DNA from: Stenotrophomonas sp. NA06056
GTDB taxonomy: Bacteria > Pseudomonadota > Gammaproteobacteria > Xanthomonadales > Xanthomonadaceae
Reading direction: 5' to 3'
Length of the DNA stretch: 64,000 bases
NCBI RefSeq assembly: GCF_013364355.1
Contig: NZ_CP054931.1
Location: 372,001-436,000 of the forward strand
In this document: one piece after another, positions 41,201-49,190 of the stretch
How the letters are laid out: each line of letters opens with the position of its first letter
Numbering within the stretch: position 1 is the first letter of the stretch
The notes under the pieces: model-generated
Told to the model about the DNA's origin: nothing
The model's input: the letters and a program-made list of their open reading frames with translations, nothing else
Database searches by the model: none
Made by a program: the position numbers and the translations under genes

Positions 41201-41616
41201 CGATGGTTCTTGCCCGCGAACTCCGGATGATCAAGACCGGTGCCTGAGTCGAATACGCCCAGGCGAATGCCTTTGCCACTCAGTCCGCGCGCGTAGGCGT
41301 ACTCGGCATTGATCGCAGCCAGTCCCCAATCCGCGTTGAACTCGTCAGTGCGCCAGCTGGCTGGATCGCCCTGTGAGCCCATGATGTCCTGCCGGGAAGG
41401 ATCAGGTGCCGTTGCCAGAGGTGCTGCGCTGCTATCGGTTCGCGATTGCGGCTGGGCCCACCTTGCCTGCAGTGCACGTTGATGCTTCCAGTCCTCCATG
41501 GGCTCGGCTGCGTTAGCCGGCAATACGGCGATCATCAGCAGTGCGCCGGCAACGGCGCTGGCCAGCTGCGACGGCGCATGGAGGGGGAAACGTTGGCCAT
41601 GGGGTGATTGGCGCAT
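38251..41616 (-). CDS. Subtilisin-type (S8) serine protease autotransporter
   Basis: The 1121-residue protein has a signal peptide (cut near ANA-37), an S8 protease domain with the catalytic triad D123 (VFDSGTG), H202 (HGTHVAG) and S438 (SGTSMAAPHVTG) plus oxyanion N331 (AAGN), a beta-helix-type passenger with an autotransporter-associated repeat (GAVIREGLLELNG), and a C-terminal autotransporter beta-barrel of about 280 residues ending RWSLRF. It should export itself through the outer membrane (type Va). ATG at 41616 is favoured over GTG at 41649 because AGGAG lies 8 bases upstream. Substrate is unknown; roles in virulence or self-processing are known for relatives. Confidence 0.95.
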   Translation of the reverse strand: MRQSPHGQRFPLHAPSQLASAVAGALLMIAVLPANAAEPMEDWKHQRALQARWAQPQSRTDSSAAPLATAPDPSRQDIMGSQGDPASWRTDEFNADWGLAAINAEYAYARGLSGKGIRLGVFDSGTGLDHPEFAGKNHRSIHLADVLPDGSLCTNRTALTGPGACFASDGDQVAVDYRLIDPAYESLLNRNGYFEGAGYNIHGTHVAGTIAANRNGDGTHGVAFGSELSVARLFSNSLKWLSVVRIGSSAYLDEKVLEAIQAADSIYPQLYAQMNEQGVRAVNHSWGLATEPTTAEDLDMYLSHPVFTTRLAAIAEGSRQRGLIQVWAAGNTDAPNPSPAEAPIAGMYASLPRAIADIEPYWLAVVNVNDALELSTGSMRCGLAANWCLAAPGSNINSTVYGPDSAIDAELRDENGNLILDVRGQNPTYDYDSLSGTSMAAPHVTGALGILMERFPYLDNAQIRDVLLTTARDLGTPGVDDIYGWGMLDLKKGIEGYGSLRVDTDIVMNQKAGGRKVWEGDAWDNWTNDIGGPGKLTKSGIGWLRLSGNNTFNGAVIREGLLELNGVNTLTADVDVQGGGLLLNGTLVSTTLSTSGGVSNVSATGVLQNSNLLVNGGTVSFNGTQTGGTTTVGAKGLLQGVGRLGDTTVSGMIAPGNSIGTLTISGNYVQTSTGTYLAELTPGGVSDRLAISGRASLAGNLTALPAQGVYYLGERFNLLSAGGGVQGRFTQTDFSAFSPFLKFSVAYDANSARIDVTRGQSLASAANTPNQRAVAGVADALAINQGLPKPLTQLFPQQLGAALDGLSGELHAATPLALVESSRYLRDAALSRRGEHAPGTDEADTYGAWVQAIGGNGKLDGDTNAARTDANSNGLLIGIDRQINGWQIGALGGTGRTDLKQQDGRRARSKIDNRHLGAYVGHAWGAFGLRGGLGWSQHEVSSTREVGFSGFSNTLTARYDGRTRQAFLEAGYRFGGREAGLEPYLQVARVEVDLKRVNERGGVAALQGEIGDARTTLATAGVRFDKGLKASFQQDSWLHLRGALGYRRAFGDLDQTANLYFASGSNAFAVTSAPIADSSVVAELGLSAWLSPRQQLELGYSGQFGSESRDHSASARWSLRF

Positions 41617-41695
41617 GGGCTGGGCTCCTGGTTTGAGGGTTACGCTCACTGCCGGCCGACAGCGGCTGCTTCCATTGCCTGCACGCTGCAGGCTT

Positions 41696-42085
41696 TCAAC
41701 GCCGGGTGCGGTGGATGTTCGAAGCGCCCAGCCACGCGCGCAGGTGGGTGATCAGACCTCGCCGGTCAAACACGATGTGGTTGATCGGATAGAACTGAGT
41801 GCGCACGCCAGCACGTTCGTAGGTGCCGCAGAGAGCGAACACGGCTTCGCCTGCTACTGCGCGGATCGGCCCCTGCAGGTGCAGGTGCACCTTGATCGGA
41901 GGCAAGGATGCGTAGAAGCAGCGGATCGCTTCCTGGCCGCGGATCGGCGGCATTCCCACCGGGTCTTCAAGGCAGGCCTGATCGGAAAACAGACCGACAA
42001 CGGTTTCCGGGTCGGCGGCATTCACCGCCATCAGGTATCGATGAACGACATCATGCATGTAGTCGCTTGTGAGGTTCTTGGGCAT
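41696..42085 (-). CDS. Ketosteroid isomerase-like (NTF2 fold) protein
   Basis: The 129-residue product has the order of KSI/SnoaL proteins: a helical start (HRYLMAVNAADPETVVGLFS), ACLEDPVGMPPIRG, and a beta-sheet end with CGTYERAGVRTQFYPINHIV and DRRGLITHLRAWLG. Asp40-like (EDPVG) and a late Asp are present, so enzymatic activity is possible. It lies 79 bases upstream of the autotransporter on the same strand, and its start overlaps the end of the small gene before it by 55 bases. Confidence 0.85.
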   Translation of the reverse strand: MPKNLTSDYMHDVVHRYLMAVNAADPETVVGLFSDQACLEDPVGMPPIRGQEAIRCFYASLPPIKVHLHLQGPIRAVAGEAVFALCGTYERAGVRTQFYPINHIVFDRRGLITHLRAWLGASNIHRTRR

Positions 42086-42336
42086 GGCTCCTCTCTGTCA
42101 GCGTGGCACGGCCCGTAGCAGGGCCTGGCGTCCGCATCTGGGCTTTCGCGCGAGCCGGCCACGATCTCGGCCGGCAGCACCTCGTACAGCGGCCAGTCGT
42201 TCTGGCCGATGCGTCCGCTGGCGACATAGACGGCTTGGCGAGTGATGTAGCAGCCATCACGGATCTGCCGCCGGGAGGCCAGTACATCCTGGCCGTCGTA
42301 GGGCCCTCCCATCAGCACAATCTGTACGCGTCCCAC
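42031..42336 (-). CDS. Small protein with a GGPYDGQ motif, overlapping the isomerase gene
   Basis: The 101-residue open frame begins with GTG and encodes VQIVLMGGPYDGQDVL, a motif seen in short bacterial hypothetical proteins, then a segment with YITRQAVYVAS. It runs 55 bases into the isomerase gene. The C-terminal part overlaps coding DNA and looks unconserved. No ribosome-binding site is obvious, so the call is tentative. Confidence 0.45.
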   Translation of the reverse strand: MGRVQIVLMGGPYDGQDVLASRRQIRDGCYITRQAVYVASGRIGQNDWPLYEVLPAEIVAGSRESPDADARPCYGPCHADREEPCPRTSQATTCMMSFIDT

Positions 42337-42756
42337 CCGCTGTCCACACTCTCGCCACCGCAGCTACGGCGTGACTGTGGCTCGGAGTTGTTGCCCGGGC
42401 ATTGCGCCAGCGGGTCGAAATGTTGCAGGGCGTTACGGGAAATGTGAGACCGGCGCCAATCTGCGCATCGTGCTGTCCGTGACGCACCCGACACGGGAAT
42501 CGTGATCTTGGTCACGGAGAAAATTTCTGCCGTGCTGCAACAAATTTCAATCGGATGTTTGCCGGAGAGAGGTCAGCCGATTTCCCAACAACCATGCGGT
42601 TTTTGTCGGATCCGAATGTGCGTCCTTCATATGCGTGAAGGTCGTCATCTGTCACACCTGCAACAAATTGCAACACAAACTTTGATGCGCGTCGCATTTC
42701 GGCTGGCTAAGTTTTGTCCCCAAGTTGCATCGAACTACGAGAGAGCGGGGGCAGTC

Positions 42757-43488
42757 ATGGCGTGTGCGGCAGCGGTGTTCAGGGGAATCTTGTTGGGCGT
42801 AACGCTGCTCGCTGCGGGCTCGGCCAGTGCCAACATGTCGGTCTATCCGATGTCGGTCGACATCGGCGCGCAGGGCGAGGCCGCGTCGACCATCCAGGTG
42901 TATTCGAAGTCGGAAGACACCCAGTTCGTGAAGGTCTCGGTGAAGCGCGTGCTGCAGCCGGGAACGGCGCAGGAGCACGAGGAAGAGGTCAACAACTGGG
43001 AGGGCATCGGCCTGGTGGTATCGCCGCCGAAGTTCGCCCTGCCTGCTGGTGGAAGCCGCGCCGTGCGCATTGTTGGCATGGCTGCACCGAAGAGCGAGGA
43101 AGTCTATCGCGTGTATTTCGAGCAGGTTCCACTGCCCAGCAGTGAATCGGCGGCCGAGGGCGCTGAGACTGCCAAGACCCACCTCAGTGTGAACCTGATC
43201 TGGGGCGTGCTGGTGCGCATGGTGCCAGCCAACCCGCAGGTGGCGCTCGAGCGTAGTGGCCCATCGCGGCTGCACAACAGTGGCAACATCCGCTTGGGCC
43301 TGTTGAAGGTCGGTCGCTGCAGCGGCAACGACGATGCCAGCTGCCAATGGCAGACGCTGGAAAAGAACATCTATCCAGGCATGGACCTGGAAGTGCCAGG
43401 GACACCCTCCGGGTCTCTCCTGCGCGTCAAGTATCAGGTGGACAGCACTCCCGATATCCAGAGCAAGGATCTGGCTGCGGTGCGCTGA
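42757..43488 (+). CDS. Fimbrial periplasmic chaperone (CS1/CblB-like)
   Basis: The 243-residue protein has a signal peptide (ending ASAN) and an immunoglobulin-like chaperone fold. Conserved blocks are SVYPMSVDI, VVSPPKFALPAGGSRAVRI (the site corresponding to PapD's subunit-binding strand) and IWGVLVRMVP. It is the first gene of an alternate chaperone-usher operon. Upstream from 42337 is a 420-base gap, AT-rich near 42530-42700, that contains a repeated CTGCAACAAATT and probably the operon promoter. Starts from ATG with GGGGG nearby. Confidence 0.9.
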   Translation: MACAAAVFRGILLGVTLLAAGSASANMSVYPMSVDIGAQGEAASTIQVYSKSEDTQFVKVSVKRVLQPGTAQEHEEEVNNWEGIGLVVSPPKFALPAGGSRAVRIVGMAAPKSEEVYRVYFEQVPLPSSESAAEGAETAKTHLSVNLIWGVLVRMVPANPQVALERSGPSRLHNSGNIRLGLLKVGRCSGNDDASCQWQTLEKNIYPGMDLEVPGTPSGSLLRVKYQVDSTPDIQSKDLAAVR

Positions 43489-43563
43489 CCGCTTGAGCGG
43501 GGCAACCCGCACATCCCCACCGGTCACTGCCGGTAATCCAATCCAATCCAAGGAATCATCACG

Positions 43564-44097
43564 ATGAAGCTGCTCAAGATTGCCGGCCTGACCGCCGCGC
43601 TGCTGGCCTCGACCTCGGCGTTTGCCGCCCAGAAGGACATCACCGTCGTCGCCGACGTCGATCCGAACATCGAACTGCTGCAGGCCGACGGCAGCGCGCT
43701 GCCGCAGGTGGTCCGCATGAACTACATCCCGGGTGCGGCAGCAAGCGCCACCCCGACCACGCCGCTGGGTGGCCTGCAGCCGGTCACCATCATGACCAAG
43801 ATCTTCACCAATGACGTCAAGAAGGCCGTGCTGCTGCGCCTGGTGAACAGCCCGGTGCTGGCGCCGACCACCAACACGGCGGCCAAGTCGGTGCCGCTGA
43901 GCGTGTCCTACAACCTGAAGGACCTGACCACTACCGATACCACCCTGGCGGCGAAGGACATCTTCCCGACCAACGTCGCTGCCGGTGCTGCCAGCTCGCA
44001 GGCCATGCCGCTGACGATCCGCCAGACCACCCCGGGCGCACTGGATGCCAGCAGCTACTCCGGCGTGGTCAGCCTGGTGGTGACCCAGGGCACCTGA
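43564..44097 (+). CDS. CS1-type fimbrial major subunit (CblA-like)
   Basis: The 177-residue protein has a signal peptide (MKLLKIAGLTAALLASTSAFA) cut before AQKDITVVADVDP. The mature start with ADVDPNIEL and the conserved MNYIPG, then LRLVNSPVL and a C-terminal SGVVSLVVTQGT, are those of CS1/cable major pilins. Subunits assemble by donor-strand exchange. It is the second gene of the operon, 75 bases after the chaperone gene; a ribosome-binding site AAGGAA precedes the ATG. Confidence 0.92.
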   Translation: MKLLKIAGLTAALLASTSAFAAQKDITVVADVDPNIELLQADGSALPQVVRMNYIPGAAASATPTTPLGGLQPVTIMTKIFTNDVKKAVLLRLVNSPVLAPTTNTAAKSVPLSVSYNLKDLTTTDTTLAAKDIFPTNVAAGAASSQAMPLTIRQTTPGALDASSYSGVVSLVVTQGT

Positions 44098-44187
44098 TTG
44101 CAGGACCCATGGAGCGGCTGGGCCGCACTGCTGTAAACGGGGCGCGGGCTACAACCCGCGCCCCATCCAAGATGAGGCGACATTCCA

Positions 44188-46950
44188 GTGAACCCCCTGC
44201 TTCGACCCAACCGGCTGACATTGGCCTTGATTGCAGTGCTCGGCCTGCCAGGCACTGCATTGGCGGCGCCGTTGGCGGGTGGCGCACCGATGGTGCCACC
44301 GGGCTTCGAGGCGCTGCTGGAAGGGCAGCTGGAGCAGGTCGACGTGGTGTTGTACGGCCGCAGCCTGGGCACCCATGCGGCGACGGTCAGCCTGGATACG
44401 GTGCGCTTTGAAGAGCCGGACCTGCTGGCCACTGCGATCCTGGAAGCGGCGCCGACGGCCGATCTGCCGGTCCTGAGGGACGCGATGGTGGCGGCGCTTG
44501 CGGCAAAGCTGCCGCGCAATGGCAACCTGGCCTGCGGTGCCATCGTGGTGGAAGGCTGCGGTCATGTGGATACCGACCAGGCCGCGATCATCTATGACGA
44601 AAGCAGTGGCGCGGTGCAGCTGTTCCTGGCCCGCGACTGGGTGGCTCGGCTGGATGTGCCGACACAGCGCTTCGAGCAGGTGAACCGCGAGGCCGTGAAC
44701 GCACTGGTGCACCGGCAATATGTCAACTTCTCGCTGGGCGATGAATACCGCAACGTTGCCGTGCAGGGCACGGGGGCGCTCGGTATCGGCCGCAGTGGCT
44801 TCGCTGCGGCGCAATGGTCGTACGCACGTGCCGCGAATCGCGAGGAAAGCCAGAGCGCCTTCCGCTTCGACAATCTGTACTACCGCCAGGACTTCAGGCA
44901 GACCTACTACGCCCAGGGCGGGCGCATGGATCAACGTGATCTTTCCAGTCCGCTGGGCGGCAACTTCGGCTTCTCGATGCTGCCGCTGCCACGCTTCGAC
45001 GGCGTGCGCATCGGCAGTACCCAAGCCTACTACCGCCTGGATGACAGCGGCAACGCCACGCCGGTAACGCTGCTGCTGAGCCGCGATGCGCGCGTGGATG
45101 TACTGCGTGGCAACGAGCTGCTGGGCAGCCAGTACTTCTCGGCCGGCGTGCAGTCGGTGCACAGCGGGAGCTTTCCCAATGGCAGCTATCCGCTGACCCT
45201 GCGGATCTACGAAAACGGTGTGCTGACCCGTGAGGAGACGACGCCCTTCTCCAAAACCGGCAGCATGCTTGGCAATGATGGACTGCAGTGGTTTGTGCAG
45301 GGTGGCCGGGTGGCGATGGATGACTGGAGCCGGGGCCCGGGTGATGACTGGAACCGCCGAAGTGCGGTGCAGGCGGGTGCACGCCGGGGGCTGGGCGCGA
45401 ACGTCTACCTGACCGCGGGTGCAGCGGCGCTGGGGGGCAAGCTGTATGGTGAAACCAAGCTGGAGTGGCAGCATGCCTTCCAGGCCGGTGTGCTCTCGGC
45501 CACGCTGTCCTACCTGGCCAGCAACGACGGATCGCGCGGTGATTCGCAGCTGATCAGCTTCAACAACGGCATTTCCTGGAACCTGTACCGTTACAGCATG
45601 CGTGGGCAGGTCTGCCGGGAAGCCGATGCGTTCCCCGGTGACGTCGGTTGCTACGACTCGATCAATGCATCGGTCTCCTTCATGCTGGGCAAGTGGTCGG
45701 TGCTGGCCGGCTACAACTACAACAGCGCCCGCAGCCGGCCGTTGTTCGAGCAACCGGTACTGAATCCTTTCGCCCCACCGGTACCAATGCTGCCAGGCAG
45801 CAGCCAGCTGCGACCGTCGGTGACCCGGGCGCTGCAGCTCGGGCTCAGCCGCAGCTTCACGGTGCGCGGTGCGAACATCGGTGCTCGTCTTGGTGCCTAC
45901 CGCAACCAGAACGAGGGCAACCTCAGCCTGCGCGATACCGGTGTATATGCGGGCATCACTGTGTCCCACGCCTCGCAACCGCCGACGCCCGACGGGCGCT
46001 CCAGCTTCACCTCGGCCCAGGCCGACGTGCGCACCTCACGCGACAACGAGTCCGAGATGAGTTACTCGGCGTCCTACCGGCGCATCTGGCAGAACGGCAG
46101 CTACCGCGAACTTGGTGCGGGTTTCAGCGGCTATCGCGACGAGAGCTATTCCGGCAGCGTCACCGGACGCGTGGACAGCCGTTATGGCGATCTGGATGCA
46201 ACGATTTACAGTGCGTACCGCCGGGGCAGCGACGGACAGAACACCAACGTTGCCGGCAACTATGCCTCGGCCTTTGCGATCGGAACGTCCGGCTTCTACT
46301 GGGGCGCGGACAGCGGCGGTGGCACGCCTGCCGGTGCGATCGCGGTGAAGGTGGCCGACAACGATGACGCCCTCGAAGAGCTGGCTGCACAGGTGAGCGC
46401 CGATGCAGTGCAGCCGTTCAAGCTTGGGTTTGGCCAGAGCGCTCTGGTGCCGATGGAAGGGTACCGGCGTAGTTTCGCGGAAGTCAGCGACGCGGTGTCC
46501 AATCATGCCTCGGCCAGTGTCAGCGTGGCCGCTGGTGGCGGTGCCGCCAACTATTTCCTGTCGCCGGGCAAGCTGGTGCTGAAGCAGGTGCAGTCGCAGG
46601 CCACCTTCACCTATGTGGGACGCGCGCTGGATGCACAGGGCAATGCGCTGGCGGGCGCCGTGGTGCTCAATGCCCTGGTGCCCAACCTCGATGAGCAGGG
46701 AGGCTTCGTCCTGGATGCTCCGGTGAAGCTGGATAGGTTGTACCTGCTGCACGAAGGGCGGGTGTTCGCCTGTGCGATGCAGGTGACCTCGCGACGCGAT
46801 GTGGTGCAACTGGTGGGCCAGCTGCAATGCGCACCGGTAGCGGCATCCGCACTGCCAGCGCAGATCCGCAGCCTGCCGCGGGTGGTGCGCCTGCTCGATG
46901 TCCCCGGGCAGACCGCGGGCGTGAGCGGGGTGCGCGCTCCTTTGAAATGA
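44188..46950 (+). CDS. CS1/cable-type outer-membrane usher
   Basis: The 920-residue protein has a signal peptide (up to ALA) and the large beta-barrel usher layout with a plug and a C-terminal domain. It matches the alternate chaperone-usher family: phrases such as LGDEYRNVAVQGTGALGIG and GGNFGFSMLPLPRFDGVRIG. It secretes and polymerises pilus subunits. It starts 90 bases after the pilin stop. The neighbour genes support an intact system with no frame disruption. Confidence 0.92.
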   Translation: MNPLLRPNRLTLALIAVLGLPGTALAAPLAGGAPMVPPGFEALLEGQLEQVDVVLYGRSLGTHAATVSLDTVRFEEPDLLATAILEAAPTADLPVLRDAMVAALAAKLPRNGNLACGAIVVEGCGHVDTDQAAIIYDESSGAVQLFLARDWVARLDVPTQRFEQVNREAVNALVHRQYVNFSLGDEYRNVAVQGTGALGIGRSGFAAAQWSYARAANREESQSAFRFDNLYYRQDFRQTYYAQGGRMDQRDLSSPLGGNFGFSMLPLPRFDGVRIGSTQAYYRLDDSGNATPVTLLLSRDARVDVLRGNELLGSQYFSAGVQSVHSGSFPNGSYPLTLRIYENGVLTREETTPFSKTGSMLGNDGLQWFVQGGRVAMDDWSRGPGDDWNRRSAVQAGARRGLGANVYLTAGAAALGGKLYGETKLEWQHAFQAGVLSATLSYLASNDGSRGDSQLISFNNGISWNLYRYSMRGQVCREADAFPGDVGCYDSINASVSFMLGKWSVLAGYNYNSARSRPLFEQPVLNPFAPPVPMLPGSSQLRPSVTRALQLGLSRSFTVRGANIGARLGAYRNQNEGNLSLRDTGVYAGITVSHASQPPTPDGRSSFTSAQADVRTSRDNESEMSYSASYRRIWQNGSYRELGAGFSGYRDESYSGSVTGRVDSRYGDLDATIYSAYRRGSDGQNTNVAGNYASAFAIGTSGFYWGADSGGGTPAGAIAVKVADNDDALEELAAQVSADAVQPFKLGFGQSALVPMEGYRRSFAEVSDAVSNHASASVSVAAGGGAANYFLSPGKLVLKQVQSQATFTYVGRALDAQGNALAGAVVLNALVPNLDEQGGFVLDAPVKLDRLYLLHEGRVFACAMQVTSRRDVVQLVGQLQCAPVAASALPAQIRSLPRVVRLLDVPGQTAGVSGVRAPLK

Positions 46951-47002
46951 CGCGAGCGGCTTCGGCCGCCTTCCTCCACACACACGTGTCGATCTGAATG
47001 CC

Positions 47003-48214
47003 ATGTTGATATCAATCGTGAAAACAGCTGCCGTGGTGGCTTGCCTCGCACTCGGCGTCGCGCCAGCGGTGCGTGCTGCGAGTCCGCCCACCAATCTCTC
47101 GGACAAGAACACAGAAGTGAAGTTGACCTTCGACCGTGCCAGCGCAGTGGGCAATCTGAATGTCTATTGGCGAGCGGTTGCTGCAGTCAAGCCCGGCTAT
47201 TACACCAGTGCGCAGGGCGGCTACACACAGGTGCATTTCCTGTGCTTGAGTGAAACGGATTCCACGTCAGGGGCATGCCCCACCAGCTCGCAAGGATCGG
47301 GACGATATGGCAGCACGCCAATCACCTTGAAGTTCACCGAGAGACGCAGCCGGATCTCTGTGGATCTCATCGCAACAGGAACGATCACCCGGATCTTCTC
47401 GGAGACAGGCAATCCTGCGTGCGATAGTTTCGTCACGTCGACATCGTGGGCGCTCAATGGTGCGGGTGCCACCTACTGCGATGCGCCGGGGAGGCCGTAC
47501 ATCAATGGGACTTCCATCAATGTGGTGCTTCCTTCTGCCCAGCTGAAGAGAATTCCGACCGGCGGTGAATGGAGTGCGCAGCTGGTGCTCAACGGAAAGC
47601 CCTGGGCGTCGAGCCCGCCGACGGTGAAGTGGGTTGCGTATATCGATCTGACCGTTACCGACAAGGGAAACATCCAAGCCTTCCTGCCGCAGTTTCCCAC
47701 CGGCAAGGCGCGCGTGGACCTGAATCTGCGCGCACAGCCGCTGCCCGCGGCCGGCAGCCGTGTGACCGGTCTGGCCACGATCGATCTGTGCCTGTACGAC
47801 GGGTACAACTCCAACAGCTCGAGTTTCCAGCTCACCTTCAAGGACGCATTACCGCGCGGCGGACGCTTGCCTGAACAGTTCTCGGTGGTACGCAAGGCAG
47901 ACCCCTTGAGTCCAGCGCCAGACCAGAACAATCCCAGTGACCGGATCGATTACACGGTGGAGATGTCCGGTCCCGCCCTGGGCAGTGGCAAGCCTGGCGT
48001 TCGGCCGTTGGTCAATGGCGAGACGTTCACCATGACCAGCATTGGCGACGCGAACATTCGCGCGGTGCGCATTCCACAGGTCATCACTCCGGTGGTCTGT
48101 ACGCCGACGCCCCTGACGCTTACTGCTGTGCCGTTCAACCAGCTCGACAAGCGGGCCGGCCATTACGAGGGCACGCTCAGCGTTGTTTTCACGCCATCAT
48201 CCGAATCGCTCTGA
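47003..48214 (+). CDS. Fimbrial tip adhesin (CblD/CfaE-like)
   Basis: The 403-residue protein has a signal peptide (ending VRA) and a C-terminal pilin-like domain of about 170 residues, with cysteines early (FLCLSETD, SGACP) as in CfaE/CblD. Such tip proteins initiate assembly and mediate binding. Gene order chaperone-pilin-usher-tip is the same as in the CS1 and cable loci. Ligand is unknown. Confidence 0.87.
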   Translation: MLISIVKTAAVVACLALGVAPAVRAASPPTNLSDKNTEVKLTFDRASAVGNLNVYWRAVAAVKPGYYTSAQGGYTQVHFLCLSETDSTSGACPTSSQGSGRYGSTPITLKFTERRSRISVDLIATGTITRIFSETGNPACDSFVTSTSWALNGAGATYCDAPGRPYINGTSINVVLPSAQLKRIPTGGEWSAQLVLNGKPWASSPPTVKWVAYIDLTVTDKGNIQAFLPQFPTGKARVDLNLRAQPLPAAGSRVTGLATIDLCLYDGYNSNSSSFQLTFKDALPRGGRLPEQFSVVRKADPLSPAPDQNNPSDRIDYTVEMSGPALGSGKPGVRPLVNGETFTMTSIGDANIRAVRIPQVITPVVCTPTPLTLTAVPFNQLDKRAGHYEGTLSVVFTPSSESL

Positions 48215-48402
48215 ACGGCTTCGAGCACGCCTGCGAAGGGCGCCGTGCCAGCCGGCCGTGGCCTGCGGAGCCACGACCGCCGGTGGTGCGGCAGTCCAGT
48301 CGATGCTGTGTACCAGCTGCGGCATATGTGCCCCCCGTCGCGTCGCTTTGAAGCCTGCGGGCGGGTCTGAGCTCGAGGCTGACGAGCGGCATCCTCCGCA
48401 TC

Positions 48403-48431
48403 TTGACAGGTCGCCCGGCCAGGAATATCTA
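48403..48431 (+). promoter_or_regulatory. Sigma-70 promoter for the two-component genes
   Basis: TTGACA at 48403-48408 and TATCTA at 48426-48431 with a 17-base spacer, 33 bases before the regulator start. The regulator/kinase genes thus have their own promoter and need not depend on the fimbrial operon. Confidence 0.7.
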
Positions 48432-48464
48432 AAAGTGAGTTTCGTCGCATCGAAGGGAAGGCCC

Positions 48465-49190
48465 ATGTCCGCCGTCGTCCTGCCCCGGGTACTGCTGGTC
48501 GAGGATGATCCTGACATGCGCAGCATGCTGCGTCGCTACCTTGGGGAGCGGGGTTTCGCGGTGCAGGCGATCGCCGACCCCGCGCAGCTGGACCGCCTGC
48601 TGAGCCGCACGCCCTATGACCTGTTGCTGCTGGACCTGAACCTGCCTGGCGAGGATGGTCTGTCGGTTTGCCGAAGGCTGCGTGTCAGTGGACAGACCAT
48701 TCCGATCCTGATGCTGACCGCGCGTGGTGAAGCTACCGACCGCATTGTCGGCCTGGAGATGGGCGCGGACGATTACCTGGGCAAGCCGTTCGAGCCACGC
48801 GAGCTGATAGCGCGCATCAATGCACTGCTGCGGCGGCAGCAGATGATCCATGCCGAAACCACATGGGCGGTGGAGGAGAACCTCCGCTTTGGGCCGTTCC
48901 GGGTCAGCCTGTCGCGCATGGAGTTGTCGCGTGATGGCGAGATCGTGCCGTTGACCAGCACCGAGTTCCAGCTGCTGCGCATTTTCCTTGCACACCCGCG
49001 CCGGCCGCTGAGCCGCGACCATCTGCTGGACCGGCTGAAGGGAGCCGGGACCGAGACCACCGATCGCAGCATCGACGTGCAGGTGTCGCGCCTGCGCCGC
49101 AAGCTGGAGGACGATTCCCGTTCGCCGCTCTACCTGCGAACTGTTTGGGGTGTGGGCTATCTGTTCATTCCGGACGGCCAACATGAGTGA
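48465..49190 (+). CDS. OmpR-family response regulator beside the fimbrial operon
   Basis: The 241-residue protein has a receiver with acidic pair E13/D14, phospho-acceptor D57, T85 and K107, and a winged-helix DNA-binding domain at about 135-235 (LTSTEFQLLRIFLAHPRRPL, VGYLFIPDG). It overlaps the kinase by 8 bases (ATGAGTGA). Placement after the CS1 genes suggests control of the pili, by analogy with the Burkholderia cable system (CblR). Start chosen at the conserved MSAVVLPRVLLVEDD. Confidence 0.93.
   Translation: MSAVVLPRVLLVEDDPDMRSMLRRYLGERGFAVQAIADPAQLDRLLSRTPYDLLLLDLNLPGEDGLSVCRRLRVSGQTIPILMLTARGEATDRIVGLEMGADDYLGKPFEPRELIARINALLRRQQMIHAETTWAVEENLRFGPFRVSLSRMELSRDGEIVPLTSTEFQLLRIFLAHPRRPLSRDHLLDRLKGAGTETTDRSIDVQVSRLRRKLEDDSRSPLYLRTVWGVGYLFIPDGQHE

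Noticed and set aside
44149..45978. 609-codon frame antisense to the usher gene
   Set aside because: No recognisable domain, and the usher in the other strand is certain.
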